Positions 1 through 11,837 of a DNA stretch of 64,000 nucleotides are shown here, one piece after another (position 1 is the first letter of the stretch; every line of letters starts with the position of its first letter). Origin of the DNA: Talpa occidentalis (Eukaryota > Chordata > Mammalia > Eulipotyphla > Talpidae); contig NW_023604861.1 in the NCBI RefSeq assembly GCF_014898055.3, forward strand, positions 77,140,292-77,204,291, written 5' to 3'. Under the pieces are notes generated by a model, which saw only the letters and a program-made list of their open reading frames with translations, did not search any database and was not told where the DNA came from. Position numbers and translations under genes: made by a program.

Positions 1-17
1 AAATTGTACTACTGTTG

Positions 18-95
18 TTGGGTTGTCAGAAAAGTCATGACATATTTTTTCTGTTTTTTATGCGAAAATGCATCATGACTTTTCCGACAACCCAA
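18..95. mobile_element. Mariner-type MITE (short palindromic DNA transposon remnant)
   Basis: Two 23-bp arms at 18-40 and 73-95 are inverted repeats of each other with one mismatch; the outer end reads TTGGGTTGTC and the arms enclose a 32-bp AT-rich loop. The right end is followed by TA, the usual mariner target duplication; on the left TA is replaced by TG. Size and design match MADE1-like non-autonomous mariner elements, though the terminal sequence differs from the human ones I know. The near-identical arms suggest it is not very old. The family assignment is inference. Confidence 0.65.
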
Positions 96-645
96 TATAT
101 AATGGTCTTTTCTTGTGTGAACAGCCTTTTCCCTAGAATTGCCACCAAGCCAGGTTTCCTCTATAATCTGTGTCATTGAGTTTTTAGATCTAAAAACAGT
201 TTCACATTTACCCTTTAGCATTCTAATTTTTGTTAGCTTTGTTTTAGTCTGTTCATCTTTAAAAATCTGTTACACTGTGTAGCATATAGTTTCTTCCTCC
301 CTCCTCAGCTTTTGTCATCCACTGATTAGTAAATAGCCCTTGTGATCCATATTACAGATGCAAAGGTCCGCCAGTACAAATCTCTGCACTTCCCCTCCCA
401 GGGTGCCAGGAAGACTCAGCATATGGCTTCTCTACGACACCCACATTTCTCCATCTTGCTCTCAGATCCTAAGATCATGCAACATCTTGCCAAATCCAGT
501 CACACCAGTGGCATTTCATGGGCCAGCCAGAGCATTTCAACAGACGATCTCCAACACCTTGTCCAGTTTGAACACTTCTGTAACCTAGACATTCCAAAGA
601 AGTATAAAGGCAATAAAACAAGTAGAAGGTAAAATGACATCCACC
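96..645. other. Unassigned intergenic sequence
   Basis: No gene or repeat family was recognised. An open frame at 342-632 (96 codons, plus strand) has no family resemblance that I can see and no convincing splice context. A pyrimidine-rich stretch followed by CAG at about 292-308 and a second AG at about 357 could mimic acceptors, but this is not enough to call an exon. Confidence 0.4.
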
Positions 646-927
646 GGGGCCTCCTGGGTGGCGCAGGGGTTAAAGACAGCACTATCAAGCTATCTCCAGC
701 CACTGCAGCACTAGTTTGATCCCTGGCCAGGGAGCAACCACATGGTGCAGCAGGCCTCCCCTCAGGAGGCCCGCTACTCCCCGCTACTCCCCTCAGCAGT
801 ATATTTCAGTCAGTCTCCTGTTCTGTTCCCCGCTCTGTCTCTGGTGAATCCTCTCACCCTTCACATCTCTGGCCTATACCCCAGCTCTTGTATGCATAAA
901 ATAAAATCTTTAAAAAAAAAAAAAAAA
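646..927 (+). mobile_element. tRNA-derived T+ SINE, copy 1
   Basis: The head carries a tRNA A-box-like stretch (GTGGCGCAGGGGTTAA) and a B-box-like GTTTGATCCC. The body has the shared blocks 'cagcagacctctcct' (diverged here) and 'ctctggtgaatcctctcacc'. The tail is TTGTATGCATAAAATAAAATCTTT followed by 15 A. The presence of AATAAA and TCTTT in the tail places the family in the T+ class. The copy is moderately diverged. Confidence 0.85.
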
Positions 928-950
928 GGCGTCTACCCAGGATGGAAGAT

Positions 951-1014
951 TAAATGAGATAATCTACGTAAATAATCACTGGCACATAGAAAGCACTCAA
1001 TAAATAATTTTTAT
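951..1014 (+). mobile_element. MIR fragment (3' part)
   Basis: The stretch 'agattaaatgagataat' followed by 'ctggcacatagaaagcactc' and 'aataaataatttttattat' matches the 3' half of mammalian MIR elements. It directly abuts the tail of SINE copy 1, so the SINE probably landed inside or beside the MIR. Confidence 0.7.
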
Positions 1015-2398
1015 TATCACCATCCATCCAGACCAGTAATCTGTCATTGATGAAGCAGATAAAAGGCTGATGGTAGGAGAATATGGTCATCTTCCTGACA
1101 GTAAGTCAAAAGTCAGCCTGACCTCCAGAACACTCAAGTTACCCTAAATATGACTCTTATGTTCCAGTTTCTCACATATCAGCTTATCTTTTCGGCCTGG
1201 ACCATCTCTAAGGACAGCAGCACTTCACATAATAATATTTCATTTTTAATTTCCCTCTTTTGGAACTCTTAAAGGCAGGATTTAGGGAACAAAACAACAA
1301 CCTATACTCTGAATTATATTGTGACTTTAGCTCCTTTGACTTTCACCTTCTAGACACCCCTTTTGACCCAAGTTCATGCTCCTCTTCTATGTGGTTGTCT
1401 CTCTCCTGAAGGCCCGTGACTAGGGTCAAGCCACAAGGGCCAAGAACTGAGAATGAAAAGTCTGGGGTCTTCAGTGCTGCATCTGTCTCAGAAAAGTGGC
1501 CTCTGTGGTCTTCCATGTAGCATTTCCTATGTGGCATCCTCACCAGAACAGGTAAATGTTCTCAATGGAGCTCCTCCTCCTCCCTTGCTCCTGGGCGACA
1601 CCACAGTTCTGATGGCTCCTGAGTACCCCATCTGGCCGTCCGTAGGTTCCTGGAATTCAGACTGTGCACCACAAACCCATACTCTCCCTGGTCTGCCTGC
1701 CAGCTCACACCTGCAGTGCCCCTGGCCCTGGCAGGCCCTCTCCACTAACTGCTCAAATTCCAAACTCACTGCTCTTGGCCGGCTCCTCTTCCTCATCCCT
1801 AACCCTATTGGTTCTGGAGTCTTAACAATTTAGGCCTCCTCAATATCCATTTCCTCCCTCTTCGGGCCCATAGAGTCTCTTAGGAGAGGACTACAACAGC
1901 CTCCACACTGGCCTTTTAATCTACTATGACAACAGAGTGCTCGTTTCCTGTTCATAGTCCCTCGGCAACACCCCTTTGCCTTCCCAACAACCTCATTGGA
2001 GTGTCCCCCAGGCCCTGGCAACCCTCTCTTCTCTGCTCAGTGTGTCCAGCTTGGGATGTCCAGCTCCTCACTGGTAACCAAAGGCCTCTGGGGCCCACCC
2101 CAGGTTAGTCCCAGACAGGCCTCTCACCTCCCTGCAGTGTCTTTTCTTTGGGGAGCCTTTCAAGGCCTCCCCACAAAACTGGCTGTCCAGCCTCCCCAGG
2201 TGCTTCGCAAATCTCTCCGCTAATGTAATATCCATAACAAACCTGGTTTACATTTAGTAACAGCGCTACTGCGTGCAGGCCGTAAGAAACCACACGTTTT
2301 CTCTCTGGAATCCTCCCAATATCCTTAAGAGGGCCCTGAATTTATCCCCATTTTATTTGAGAGGAAACCAAAGCTTAGAATGTTATGTAGTCCCCCCA
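1015..2398. other. Unassigned intergenic sequence
   Basis: Pyrimidine-rich single-copy-looking sequence. Open frames of up to 126 codons on both strands overlap each other and show no domain. No RNA gene or clear repeat was recognised. Confidence 0.4.
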
Positions 2399-3027
2399 TG
2401 TTAGCGGGGAGGTGTACCATGTTCCCTACTCCCACTCCCATGCAGCCACCTTGAACTGCTGGGCTGCTGGGAGCTAGAGGTGGAACTGAGCAGCCAGGTG
2501 ACAACACGTGACATGGAAAGCAGGTGGGGTCCAGAGGGGCACTTGCTTCTCCAGCTTTGCACCAAAGACTTGGGGGACTTAGAGGAAATGTGTGGAGAAG
2601 AGACATGTAGAGAGACTTGGAAGAGACACGGGGTGAGAGACACATGGGGAGGTTGTCCTTGGCAGAGACAATGGTCGCCATCATCTTGACATAGAGCGTT
2701 TGTCCCAGGCTTACACCCATTCCTTGCGTTTCCCTTATAGAAGGAACCTTAGACGTGTGGCAAGAGCTTGGGCCTCAGCAGCCCCTTCAGGCCAACCCTA
2801 TTTGACTGGGCATCTTCCCACAATGGGGACAGAAAGTTTTGGAAGTTTTACTGGGAAACTGTTATTAGGAATAGCCTCTCTCCTCTGCCCTCTCTATGCA
2901 CACTCATTCTGTTAAAGATCCTTCACATTAACTTAAGAGTCTGCTTTGCCTTTGTGTGCATGGATGGCCAAAGCCCTTCAGAGCATGCAAGTTGAGGGGT
3001 GCCTGGGTCCCTGGTTGTGCACTGACA
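2399..3027 (+). mobile_element. Solo LTR, family A (ERV1-like), copy 1
   Basis: It starts TGTTAGCGGGGAGG and ends near CACTGACA, the TG...CA boundary of an LTR. It shares ordered blocks with the copy at 29331-29997 ('gacttgggggact', 'gttaaagatccttcacatta' versus 'attaaagttctttcacatta', 'tggatggcca'). The ATTAAA-like polyadenylation signal precedes a 'ctttgcctttgtgt' R/U5 block. No internal retroviral sequence flanks it, so it is a solo LTR. The 4-bp target duplication is not clear here. Confidence 0.75.
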
Positions 3028-3085
3028 GAGGCTGATGGCTTAACTTCCTATCTCAGCCTCTCCACTCGCACCTGTGGCCTTACCT

Positions 3086-3348
3086 TTTTAAAGATTTATT
3101 TTATTTATTTATGCATACAAGGACTGGGGTGTAGGCCAGATGTGCAGGGTGGAGCAGAAGGAACAGGAGTGGGGGAGAAGGATTCACCAGACAGAGTGGG
3201 GAGCAGAACAGATGGATCTACCCAAATACACTGCTGAGGGGAGCAGCGGATGAGACAGGAGAGGTCTGCTGTGCCATGTGGGTCACCTCCCTGGCAGCGG
3301 ACAGCTTCATGGTGCTAAGACTTAACCCCTTGCACCACCAGGGAGGCC
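3086..3348 (-). mobile_element. tRNA-derived T+ SINE, copy 2
   Basis: Read on the minus strand it has the full head 'ggcctccctggtggtgca' and the tail with TATGCATAAATAAA. It is flanked by a short direct repeat TGGCCTT (3075-3081 and 3355-3361), consistent with L1-driven insertion. Confidence 0.85.
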
Positions 3349-3700
3349 TATCCATGGCCTTGCTTTACAGTAACACATTTGTTCTTCTCTCCTTCAGACT
3401 GTGAGCTCCTTAAGACCAGGGGCCATGTCTGCCTTGGGTCAGTTACCCTGGGCCCCGACTCAGAGCCTGGCCATGGGCAGACTTTCATCTTGGTGCTTCC
3501 TAAACCAGTTTGTGCATGAGTCGCTTGGCTAAGAGGATAGGGATCCTTCCAGAATCTGTGTTTTGCCTTTGCCTGCAAATAGGGTGAACCCCACCTCGAC
3601 CCCCATCTGAATTTTCCCAAAAAATATCCTATTATATCAGTTACCTACCCAGTTGGCCAACCTCTGAAGCAACCCCTCCTAGCCCCCCGCCACACACCCA

Positions 3701-3731
<31 letters not shown>

Positions 3732-5560
3732 CCAATCCTATGGGGTTTCCATTTTGACAGCAGCTATTTGTTTTGGTTTATTTGTCCATTTGTTTTTGCC
3801 TCAATCCTGCGCAGATAGTAGGTAAGTCCTGGAGATTGTAGTCACTCCTGAGCATGACTGTGGCCCACACCACCAGCCCTGGAATCATCCAGACTATTCC
3901 CCAGGTGGGATGGACAGTTATGGGAAGTCCGTGAAGATGAGCAAGGCCTGACTATGGCTCACAGGGCATCAGATGACCACACTCTTGGGTCCTCAGACAA
4001 AGCCTGATAACCCTAAAGGGAATGTCACACTGCTAGCCATTAAACACTAGAGACACAATGCGGGGGCCAGGCTCCATGTTGAAACCTGCCCCTGCCACCC
4101 CATTTACCCCACCTCTTTCCTTCTCTGTTATCCGAAGCAGGACTTCTGTGTTTGGGCTGGAGATGGTGCACGCAAGTTAGGAAGCGTGCTCTGGACTTTG
4201 TGGTTCTAGGCCCAGGAGGGCCATCATGGTCCCAGGACCCAAAATCCAGCAGGACTACAGCCAGAGCAAGCTATACCAGGGACTCTGCCTTCATTAGAAA
4301 TCCAGGCCTCAGCTGCATGGAGAGGGAGGAGACGTGCGGCCCCAGGACTGCCTGACTACTCACTTAATGCTTCAGTCATGGGAAGCATCCGTTTGAGGGG
4401 GGTTACCATTTGTTTCACTTTATTTTTGCTGAGTTGCCTTGGGAGCCTGAACTTTGATCTGGGCGGGAATCATTAATTCATTGGCTCGAGAGAATGACAC
4501 AGACTGCAGTGCTCTGCCGCTGAATTAACTGCTCTCCTCTGGCTCAAAAAAAGAGGCCTGCACTCTCCCAGTAACCTAATATTTGCCTGGGCACCCCTAT
4601 CCCATCCCCACCCCTCCTCCCCCACCCTGTTTAATCACCTTTCTTGGCTGCCCAGCTCCTGTCAGTGCAGCCACAGCTACAACCCAGAAAACAGGGAGGC
4701 GTTGTTTCCCTTCAGCTACTATCTTGTAACTCCCTCTTAATTTACAATCTGTTTGCTGTTTCAGATGTTTGGAAAGAAAACTCCTTAGTCAGCAGCCCTG
4801 GAAAGCTTCATTTTCAGTGAAATCTGGACTCTTCTTTCCCAGCCCAGGTTTTTTCGGTTTTGTGGCTGGAACCTAACATCTGTGCAGCAGGCAGAACCCC
4901 ATGGGTCCTGTGTCACCAGACACCTGGTGAAAGGATGCATTCGAGGGTAGAAAATCTGGGCCGAGCCCACCGGTGACAACTGGTATTTATCTAATATCAG
5001 CAGGGAGGTAGATGGGCGCCAACCCAGCACTGAAAAAGAAACAAAGATGAGAAGAGGTGGCCCATCCCCCTCAGACGCTTGTGGGGACCCACCAGGAGTC
5101 CCTTTCTCTAATGACTTACAAGAAAGCCAAAGGTGCTAGGACCATTTTCCCAGCTGAAGGGGAGGGTCCGGCATGGGGTGGCAGGGTGGGGGGACCTCCT
5201 TGGCCCTTCCTGACCCCTGATGAAGGGTCCTCCCGGGCTCCTCCATCAAAGGCGACACTTGTCAATCTGCCTGGGTTTTAATTGTCTTGTGGTGTGCTTC
5301 TGAAGGATTGTGAAAGAAGGGGCAGGAGCTATTATTTTGGGTAATCATTTCAACATGGAGCTTGGTAAAGAACCAAGAATGCAACTGGATTTGCCTTTGG
5401 TGTGTGAAGGGCTCTGGGTCCTGGTGGCTCAGGGCTGCCCAAATGGCTGACCTCACACATTCACCCATGACAAAGGAATCCTGAGCCTTCGAGGGCCACA
5501 GAAGATGTGGCCTGAATGTCACTTCTGCAAAGAAGCAGGAATGAATTTTAACCCTGGCAC
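3349..5560. other. Unassigned intergenic sequence with a CA microsatellite
   Basis: No gene was recognised. A (CA)n microsatellite lies at about 3690-3731. The rest looks single-copy, with no coding frame longer than about 107 codons and none with a recognisable domain. Confidence 0.45.
3690..3731. repeat. (CA)n microsatellite
   Basis: Nearly uninterrupted CA dinucleotides, with CCCACA interruptions at the left end. Confidence 0.95.
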
Positions 5561-5765
5561 AGCTGCTTCCTAATTTTGAGACCATGAACCAATCTGCAAA
5601 TTGCAGAGAGGAATTAAAATTAAAAAAAAAAATAGGTTTATAGGTTTCTTAGGAAAATGAAAGCAATGACTCATGCTAAACACCTAGCATAACACATGGA
5701 AACAATCAATGCTCAATAAATGTTAGGTATCATTATGATTATTACCACTATTATTGTTACTAACA
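5560..5765 (+). mobile_element. MIR element
   Basis: Order of motifs: 'cttcctaattttgagaccatgaacca', a degraded centre, then 'cctagcataacacatggaa' and 'caatgctcaataaatgttaggtat'. This is the usual MIR 3' end. It is interrupted by a short A-rich run at about 5618-5632. Confidence 0.65.
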
Positions 5766-6749
5766 ATAACACCAGATTCTCATTGGCTACCTGCAGTGTG
5801 TCTAGTCTGAGCTGGAAGTTGTGTAAGATGTGACACTTGATTGCGGGAAGTAATTAGGGACCTGCAGGCCAGCTGTTCATGATTGAGTGGTTATGAGCCC
5901 CAACCTACTCTTGCCTGAAAGGCGAGGCTGCAGAAATTCCTGGGACCCCGGGCAGGTTGGCCAAAAGATGCTGAACGGGCTCAGGGAGCAAAGACCCGAA
6001 TGCCTGGAATCATCCAGGGACACCTCAGAGGGCCCTCCATGAAAGGTGACGATAGTTTGCTCATATTTTTAATTATTGGATGGCAGGTTCGCAGAGCAGG
6101 TGGCATGTGAGCGTGTGTTTTGTGTGCGTATGTGGGGGGGTGGAGGGGTGCTCTGCTAGAGTCCATCTGGGAGGTGAATCCCAACACATATATTCATTCA
6201 ATTTCAATTAAGCACCTACAATATACCAGCTCTGAAAACACACTTGGTCCACGCCTGGGGCCTAGCCCAGGAAGATGAGCCGTGTCCCCTGAGGCATCTC
6301 TTTCTCCTCCCTGCGCCAGCCTAAACCTCAGATGTCTTCAATGTCATTTACTTTTCTGAATAATTTCAGAACAAATTATGGACATCATCACATATCACCC
6401 ACCCACACCGACATATTTCCAAAATAAAGAGATATTCTCATATCTGACGGCTAAAACTGCTCTCACACCTAAGAAAATTAGCAAAAAATTCCTAAAACCA
6501 TTTAAAATCCAGTATATTCACGTTCCCCCAAGTGTCCCTAAAATGTCTTGGATAGCTTATCTGTTCACACCAGGGTCTGCTCCAAAAGTGTGCACCCCAT
6601 TTGACTATAAGGCCCTTTTAACATTTTAACCTTTAGAATAGTCCTTTCGTCCTTTTCCTTTCACTACACTGATTTCTTGAAAAATAGCCCACATTTTAGA
6701 TTTATCTGTTTGCTCCTATTGTCGTTTAGCTTGTCTCTGTATCCCCTGT
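5766..6749. other. Unassigned intergenic sequence
   Basis: AT-richer sequence in the right half (6360-6720). An open frame at 6378-6629 (83 codons) has no recognisable motif. Nothing else was supported. Confidence 0.4.
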
Positions 6750-6751
6750 AT

Positions 6752-7023
6752 TTCTTTTTTTTTTTTAAGATTTGTTTATTTATACATACAAGAACTGGGG
6801 TACAGGCCAGAGATGTGGGGGGTGAGAAGATTCACCAGAGACAGAGTGGGAAGTAGAACAGGTGTATCGACTGAAATACACTGCTGAGGGGAGCAGCAGG
6901 TGGGTCAGGAGAGGTCTGCAGAGCCATGTGAGTCACCTCCCTGGCCAGGATCGAACTCGTGCTGCGGTGGCTGCGGACAGCTTCACAGGCTGCATCTTAA
7001 CCCCTTGCGCCACCAGGGAGGCC
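6752..7023 (-). mobile_element. tRNA-derived T+ SINE, copy 3
   Basis: On the minus strand the head is 'gcctccctggtggcgcaagg' and the B-box region reads 'gagttcgatcctggcc'. The poly-A is visible as a T run at 6755-6766. The direct repeat TATCCCCT (about 6740-6747 and 7029-7036) marks the target-site duplication. Confidence 0.85.
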
Positions 7024-7067
7024 CGCTTTATCCCCTATATCCCCTAAGAGTAGCTTAGTCCTTTTAG

Positions 7068-7440
7068 ATTACTTTAACACCACCACCACAGCTGCATGAC
7101 TTACAGAAAAAAGAAATTTACTTCTTGCAGTTGTGGAGGCTGGAAAGTTCAAGATCAAGGTGCCAGCTGGGCTAGGTGCTGGTGAGCCCAAGGCAAGGGC
7201 CTGCTTCCTGCTTCCTGGTTCATAGACAGCTGTCTTTCACTGTGTCCTTGCACGGAAGAAATGGCCAAGGGAGCTCTCCAGGGTCTCTTACAAGGGCACT
7301 ACTCCTGCTCTTGAGGGTTTTCCACTCTTATGACCTAATTACCTCCCAAAGGCCCCACCTCCAAATACCATCACTGGGGATTAGGGTTTCAACACATGAA
7401 TTTGGAGAGAATACAAAACAATCACAAATAGTACAACCTC
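7068..7440 (+). mobile_element. Ancient ERVL/MLT2-like LTR fragment, copy 1
   Basis: It has the series 'gaaatttacttcttgcagttgtggaggctgg', 'aagatcaaggtgccagctgg', 'atgacctaattacctccc', 'ctccaaataccatcactggggattagggtttcaacacatgaattt'. This series is shared by a widespread old mammalian repeat that I recall as an ERVL-type LTR. Other copies are at 11130-11625 (minus) and 38398-38832 (plus). The family name is tentative. Confidence 0.55.
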
Positions 7441-8865
7441 CCCAAAGCCGATGTCTTGAAACTTTGTCAACTTCATCTGGCTCTCAGTAGAAGTTTGGGG
7501 GTTCTGCAGAACAATAGGGAGAGGTAAGGATGAGGAAGGCCACAGCTTCCAGGGTGCTCTGAGCATGGCAGGGAGGCCCAAGCACACAGGGAGGAAGGAC
7601 TATGTACCTGTAGGAAAAGTCCCCAACAGTGGGTTGGGGGGACTCAGCAGCCTTGTCACCCAGAAGCCTTCAGATGTGGGAACTGGCCCCATGAGTCATC
7701 CATCCTGCTGGGCTGTCCCCAGCCCAACCTGATTAGCCACCTGGTAGGTGGCCCTCCTTCCTTCCTGCAATCTTCTCCAGACTTTTCTCGGCTCCCTCCC
7801 GCCATGGCCCCACTCGGGTCTTTTCCTGAACACTAGCTAAAATAATGTCCCACTCCACCCCCGCCCTTTCAAACACCTGCCTGCTATATTTTTCTTCTCT
7901 GAATACATTACCATCCAACTGTAAACTTCATTAGGGCAGGGGCCTTCATTGCCTTGTTTGCTGCTATATCCCCAGTTCTAGAATAGCTTCTCATAGAAAG
8001 GGGGCACCTCATCAACCTTGAATGAATGAATGAATGAATGAATGAACAAATGAGACCCACGGTAAATAGCCCAATTCCAAGCACATCATTAACCCAAGTA
8101 AACAGATATTGTTTGAGTTTATCATCTTCCCAGAAATGAGTACTTAAAGTCTGAAACTACACTTAAGATTAAGTGGGGAAAAATACCACATCATCTGTGA
8201 ACAAAAATAAAATCTCCCCTGCAAGCTGTCTGATCTCCCCAGCCCTCAGGGTGCCACTGCCCTTTTCTCCCTGCTACCAAAGTTTGGGCAACTCCTGGGT
8301 CACTCAACTCAGGGTGAGTCCAGGCCTTCTTGGCCATAAATACCATTTAGTCCCACTCAACAAACAAGAGCCCTGTGAACGAGGGTGTCTGGTTTGGAGG
8401 ATGATCTCTTCTGTCTGATTTTTTTAAGTTGAGTCTCTTTTTTTTCTTTTTCAGTCCTCAAATGTTGAACAGGTGCTGCATTCAACTCCTAGTCAAGGGT
8501 TATGACTTGCGGGCCATGGGCCAGGGGGCCCGGGGAAAGGAAGTGGGAGGGGGCAGGGCTGGGAGCCAAGGTGGAAGCCGGGGTGCCACCCACTGATGAG
8601 TCAAGGAGGAGAGCTGCTTCTTGTTCTGTTGGAATAAAACCAATAAAGGAGACATGAGTGGGTGTGTCATCTAAAGAGGGGCTTCTCATTCTGGCCCCAA
8701 GGGTCCCCTGAAACTCTATGAAACATATTGTGAATATTTGCTCCTGAGCACCTTCCTAGGGTAAGGAACTGAAGCTTTTACCAGTTTACCAACAGGGTTT
8801 GGGACACCGATCACCCCTTCACTCCCCACTGCCATCACCATCAAAAGGGAAAAAAAAAAGAAACG
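7441..8865. other. Unassigned intergenic sequence with an (AATG)n run
   Basis: No gene recognised. A tetranucleotide run (AATG)6 lies at about 8021-8046. An older repeat fragment may precede it ('ttcattagggcaggggcctt' to 'atagaaagggggcacc'). Confidence 0.4.
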
Positions 8866-8867
8866 GT

Positions 8868-9127
8868 GGGGCCTCTCTGGTGGCCCTGGGGTTAAATCTC
8901 AGCACTATAGGCAGCCACTGAGCCTGAGTTTGATTAAGGCCAGGGAGCTACCCACATGGCACAGCAGACCTCTCCTTTCTCGCCCGCTGCTCCCCTCAGC
9001 AGTGTATTCCAGTGGCTCTGCCTTTTCTGTTCCCCACTCTGTCTCTGGTGAATCCTCACTCCCACACCTCTGGTCTACATCCCAGTTCTTGTATGCATAA
9101 ATAAATAAAATAAATCTTTTAAAAAAG
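8868..9127 (+). mobile_element. tRNA-derived T+ SINE, copy 4
   Basis: Full-length plus-strand copy with a CpG-poor, diverged head ('ggcctctctggtggccctgg'), a body with 'cagcagacctctcct', and the tail TTGTATGCATAAATAAATAAAATAAATCTTTT. The direct repeat AAAGAAAC lies on both sides. Confidence 0.85.
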
Positions 9128-9364
9128 AAAAGAAACAAAGAAAAGGTAAGAGATACACAGACTGCGCCTGGTAGATTTTTAGATTCATGAATCAACAAAT
9201 TGTGTCAATTTCTACCTAGGATCCCAGGCTAATTAGGGAGACAAGGCCCAATGGAAGGAGGCAGGTGTTTGGGTCTGTTTTACTTTTTGAAGTTTATCTC
9301 CTGAGCACTTCCTCTATGCATAGCTTTGTGTTAAGCTGCGTAGTAACAAAAACAATTGCTGACT

Positions 9365-9570
9365 CTTACCTACCACATAGTAAGTGCCAGGCAGTGTTCA
9401 TAGTACTTTCCAGAAACTAACTTGTTTAATGTTCCCATATTCCCACAAAAGAGGTACCATGATTTTCATTTCACCTTACAGACAATAAAACTAAAGTCTT
9501 GAGAGTTTAAGTAACTTGCCCAAAAGCTCATCGCAGACTAGATTTAAGCTTCGGAGAGCCTGGTTCCAGG
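9365..9570 (-). mobile_element. MIR element, minus orientation
   Basis: The plus strand shows the reverse complement of MIR: 'agtgccaggcagtgttcatagtacttt', 'cttacagacaataaaactaaagt', 'agagtttaagtaacttgcc', 'gagcctggttcca'. It spans most of the element. Confidence 0.75.
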
Positions 9571-10215
9571 TCCGTGTGCCTGTGTGACCTCTCAAACTCT
9601 GTTATCTCATTTGAACCTCATAACCACCCCCCTGAAGTATCTCCTGGGCTTATCTCCATTCTGCAGGTGATAACACCAAGGTTGGGCAACTTGCCAGGGT
9701 CACCCTGTGCATTGCACACCTCCCTCCCTGAGGGCAGAGGGCCAAAGAAGAGTCAGGAATTCAGAGGGGTGAAAGGTCAGTCTGGGCAGAGGTAACAGGG
9801 AGGAGTTGAGTCAGGGCAGGGTGGAGGCAGGGGAGGGGGTAGTGGGAACATGAATCACCATCTCAGATGCGGGCACCTGAAGGACAGCTCCTGGAAACAC
9901 CATCATTTTGCCTCCCTCCAGAGCCCCAGCCTGATAGAGTTGGCTGGAGGAGAGGGGAATGAAGCCTTCACCTGGAGGTCAACAACGTTCTCATTTTCTG
10001 CTCTGTGTTCAACTCACAGGGGTGTCGTATGGGTAGAGAGACAAACAAGACAGCCTGTCCAAGCACCCGTGCCCCAATCCTCCTAAGGGGGCCTGTTATC
10101 CAGCTCTATTGACTGGTGCCTCTTGAAGTTCTTGCTCACAGGGAGAAGGGATACCCCGGTGTCCGGACTCAGGCTCCCTGGAGACTGGGTTCATAAGGGG
10201 CCAAATCACAGGGTG
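9571..10215. other. Unassigned intergenic sequence
   Basis: GC-moderate sequence with open frames under 80 codons and no recognisable product. Confidence 0.4.
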
Positions 10216-10219
10216 GTAA

Positions 10220-10702
10220 TTTTAGGGGGAAATGATGTCCTGAGTTAATCCCATACAGGCTTTGTGGACCCCACCCCCACTCCAGACTAAAGCCATCAGG
10301 ACATTGGGAAAGACAAATCCCATCACCACCAAGGGAGGGTGGCTGGGACCTGAGGGTGGAGTTGGGCAGCCAGGTTGGATATAAAAACCAAACACGTGGG
10401 CCTTGGGCTCTCTCTGGCTCGCGATCGCTCGCCTCCTGGCTTCACCGCTCCTGGCTGGCGGCCAACTCTGAGAGCGCCATTTTGGGATTCCTGATCGGCG
10501 GATCGGGTAGGACTCATTTAAAACTTTGTCTCCCACTTTTCTCCCAGAGCTGTACATTTCCTCATTTCCCCTTCCCTTGTAAATAAACCTTTTATTAACC
10601 TTTCACGTGTGCCTGCAGTAGAGCATTGATAAGTCCTTTTAAGCGCGCGGGTGAGGACCCACAGTCAGGCACCCCGTTTTGTATCGGGGTTGCTCTACAA
10701 CA
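10220..10702 (+). mobile_element. Solo LTR, family B (ERV1-like), copy 1
   Basis: The TATA-like 'gatataaaaacc' at about 10378-10389 is followed by GC-rich U3/R sequence, then the polyadenylation signal AATAAA in 'gtaaataaacctttta' at about 10578-10593. The element ends in TCTACAACA at 10702. The 4-bp duplication GTAA is present on both sides (10216-10219 and 10703-10706). This 4-bp size is typical of gammaretrovirus-like ERVs. No internal region remains. The 3' 110 bp match the inverted, internally deleted copy at 30311-30445. Confidence 0.85.
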
Positions 10703-10837
10703 GTAACAGCGTCACCCAGTCCTCAGCATAGATGCACTTCAATGCTCAAGAGTCAGCGCTATCTACAAATGAGGCAGAGAAGGAATTATGGTGGCTCCCA
10801 CTTCAAAGATGACAAAACTGACACTGAAAGCTATCCT

Positions 10838-11116
10838 AGGGCCTCCCTGGTGGCACAAGGGGTTAAGCAGAGCGCTGTGAAGCTGTCCACAGCCTCTGCA
10901 GGGGTAATTCCTTCCCTGCCACCAAGGAGCAACCCACAGGGCACAGAGACCTCTCCTGTCTCGCCCGCTGCTCCCCTCAGCAATTATTTCAGTCAATCTG
11001 CCTATTCTGTTCCCCACTCTGTCTCTGGTGAATCCTCTCACCCTCTGCAGCTCTGGCCTGTACCCCAGTTCTTGTATGCATAAATAAATAAATCTTTAAA
11101 AAAAAAAAGAAAGAAA
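10838..11116 (+). mobile_element. tRNA-derived T+ SINE, copy 5
   Basis: Intact head 'gggcctccctggtggcacaa', tail TTGTATGCATAAATAAATAAATCTTT followed by a long A run. The short direct repeat GAAAGC flanks it. Confidence 0.85.
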
Positions 11117-11129
11117 AGAAAGCGGTCCC

Positions 11130-11625
11130 CTCAAAAGTGGTGCCTCCTCAGAGCCCGTGAATATGAACTTATTTGGAAAAAGGAGCTTTGCAAATGTAAT
11201 TAAGTTAAGGATATCGAAATGAGATCACTTGGATTTGCGTGGGCTCTACATCCAGGTGTCTGTAAAAGAGGAAGCGGTGGGATTGCACTTAATGCCGTTG
11301 AACTTTACATTTAGAAATAGTGAAAATGAGAAACTTTACGCTATGCATGTTTCATCACAAGAACAATTCAATTTTGAAAAAAAAAAAAGGAGAAGAGGCA
11401 CGCAGAAGAGAGGATGATGTGAAGATGGAGGCGGAGGTTCGAGTGATGTGTTTGCAAACCAAGGAATGTAAGAATTGCCAGAAGGATGAACCCGCCCTGC
11501 TGACACCCTGATCTAGGACTTCTGACCTCAAGAACTGTGCAGTGATAAATGGCTGCTGTTTTGAGCTCCCTCATTTGTGGTAATTGGTTTCTCAGTCCTA
11601 GGACACTAATCCACAGCATAACAGT
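11130..11625 (-). mobile_element. Ancient ERVL/MLT2-like LTR, copy 2 (minus)
   Basis: The plus strand carries 'tatttggaaaaaggagctttgcaaatgtaattaagttaagg' and, further right, 'aggacttctgacctcaagaactgtg', 'ttgtggtaattggtttctc' and 'cctaggacactaatcc'. This is the reverse of the family seen at 38398-38832. The interior is diverged and holds an A-rich run at about 11378-11389. Confidence 0.6.
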
Positions 11626-11837
11626 GTTTCTAACCACAAGCCCAACACTTGCTCCACTCTTGGAAAGGCCTATGCTGCTGCCAGGTGCCTCGCAGTGGCT
11701 CATGAGGCAGGTGGGACAAGCCAGGCCCCCTCCTGTATTTATAGCAACTCCAGTGCTGCACCACACCTGAGAGTGCTGTAGGGCCCCCCAAGAAATCAAA
11801 TCACTGTCCCATGGCCTGGTGTCTCTTATGAAGCCAT

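Noticed and set aside
342..632. 96-codon frame as a possible 3' exon of the neighbouring gene (AFTPH by human synteny)
   Set aside because: No recognisable similarity, and a splice signal too weak to call. The neighbour order is from memory only.
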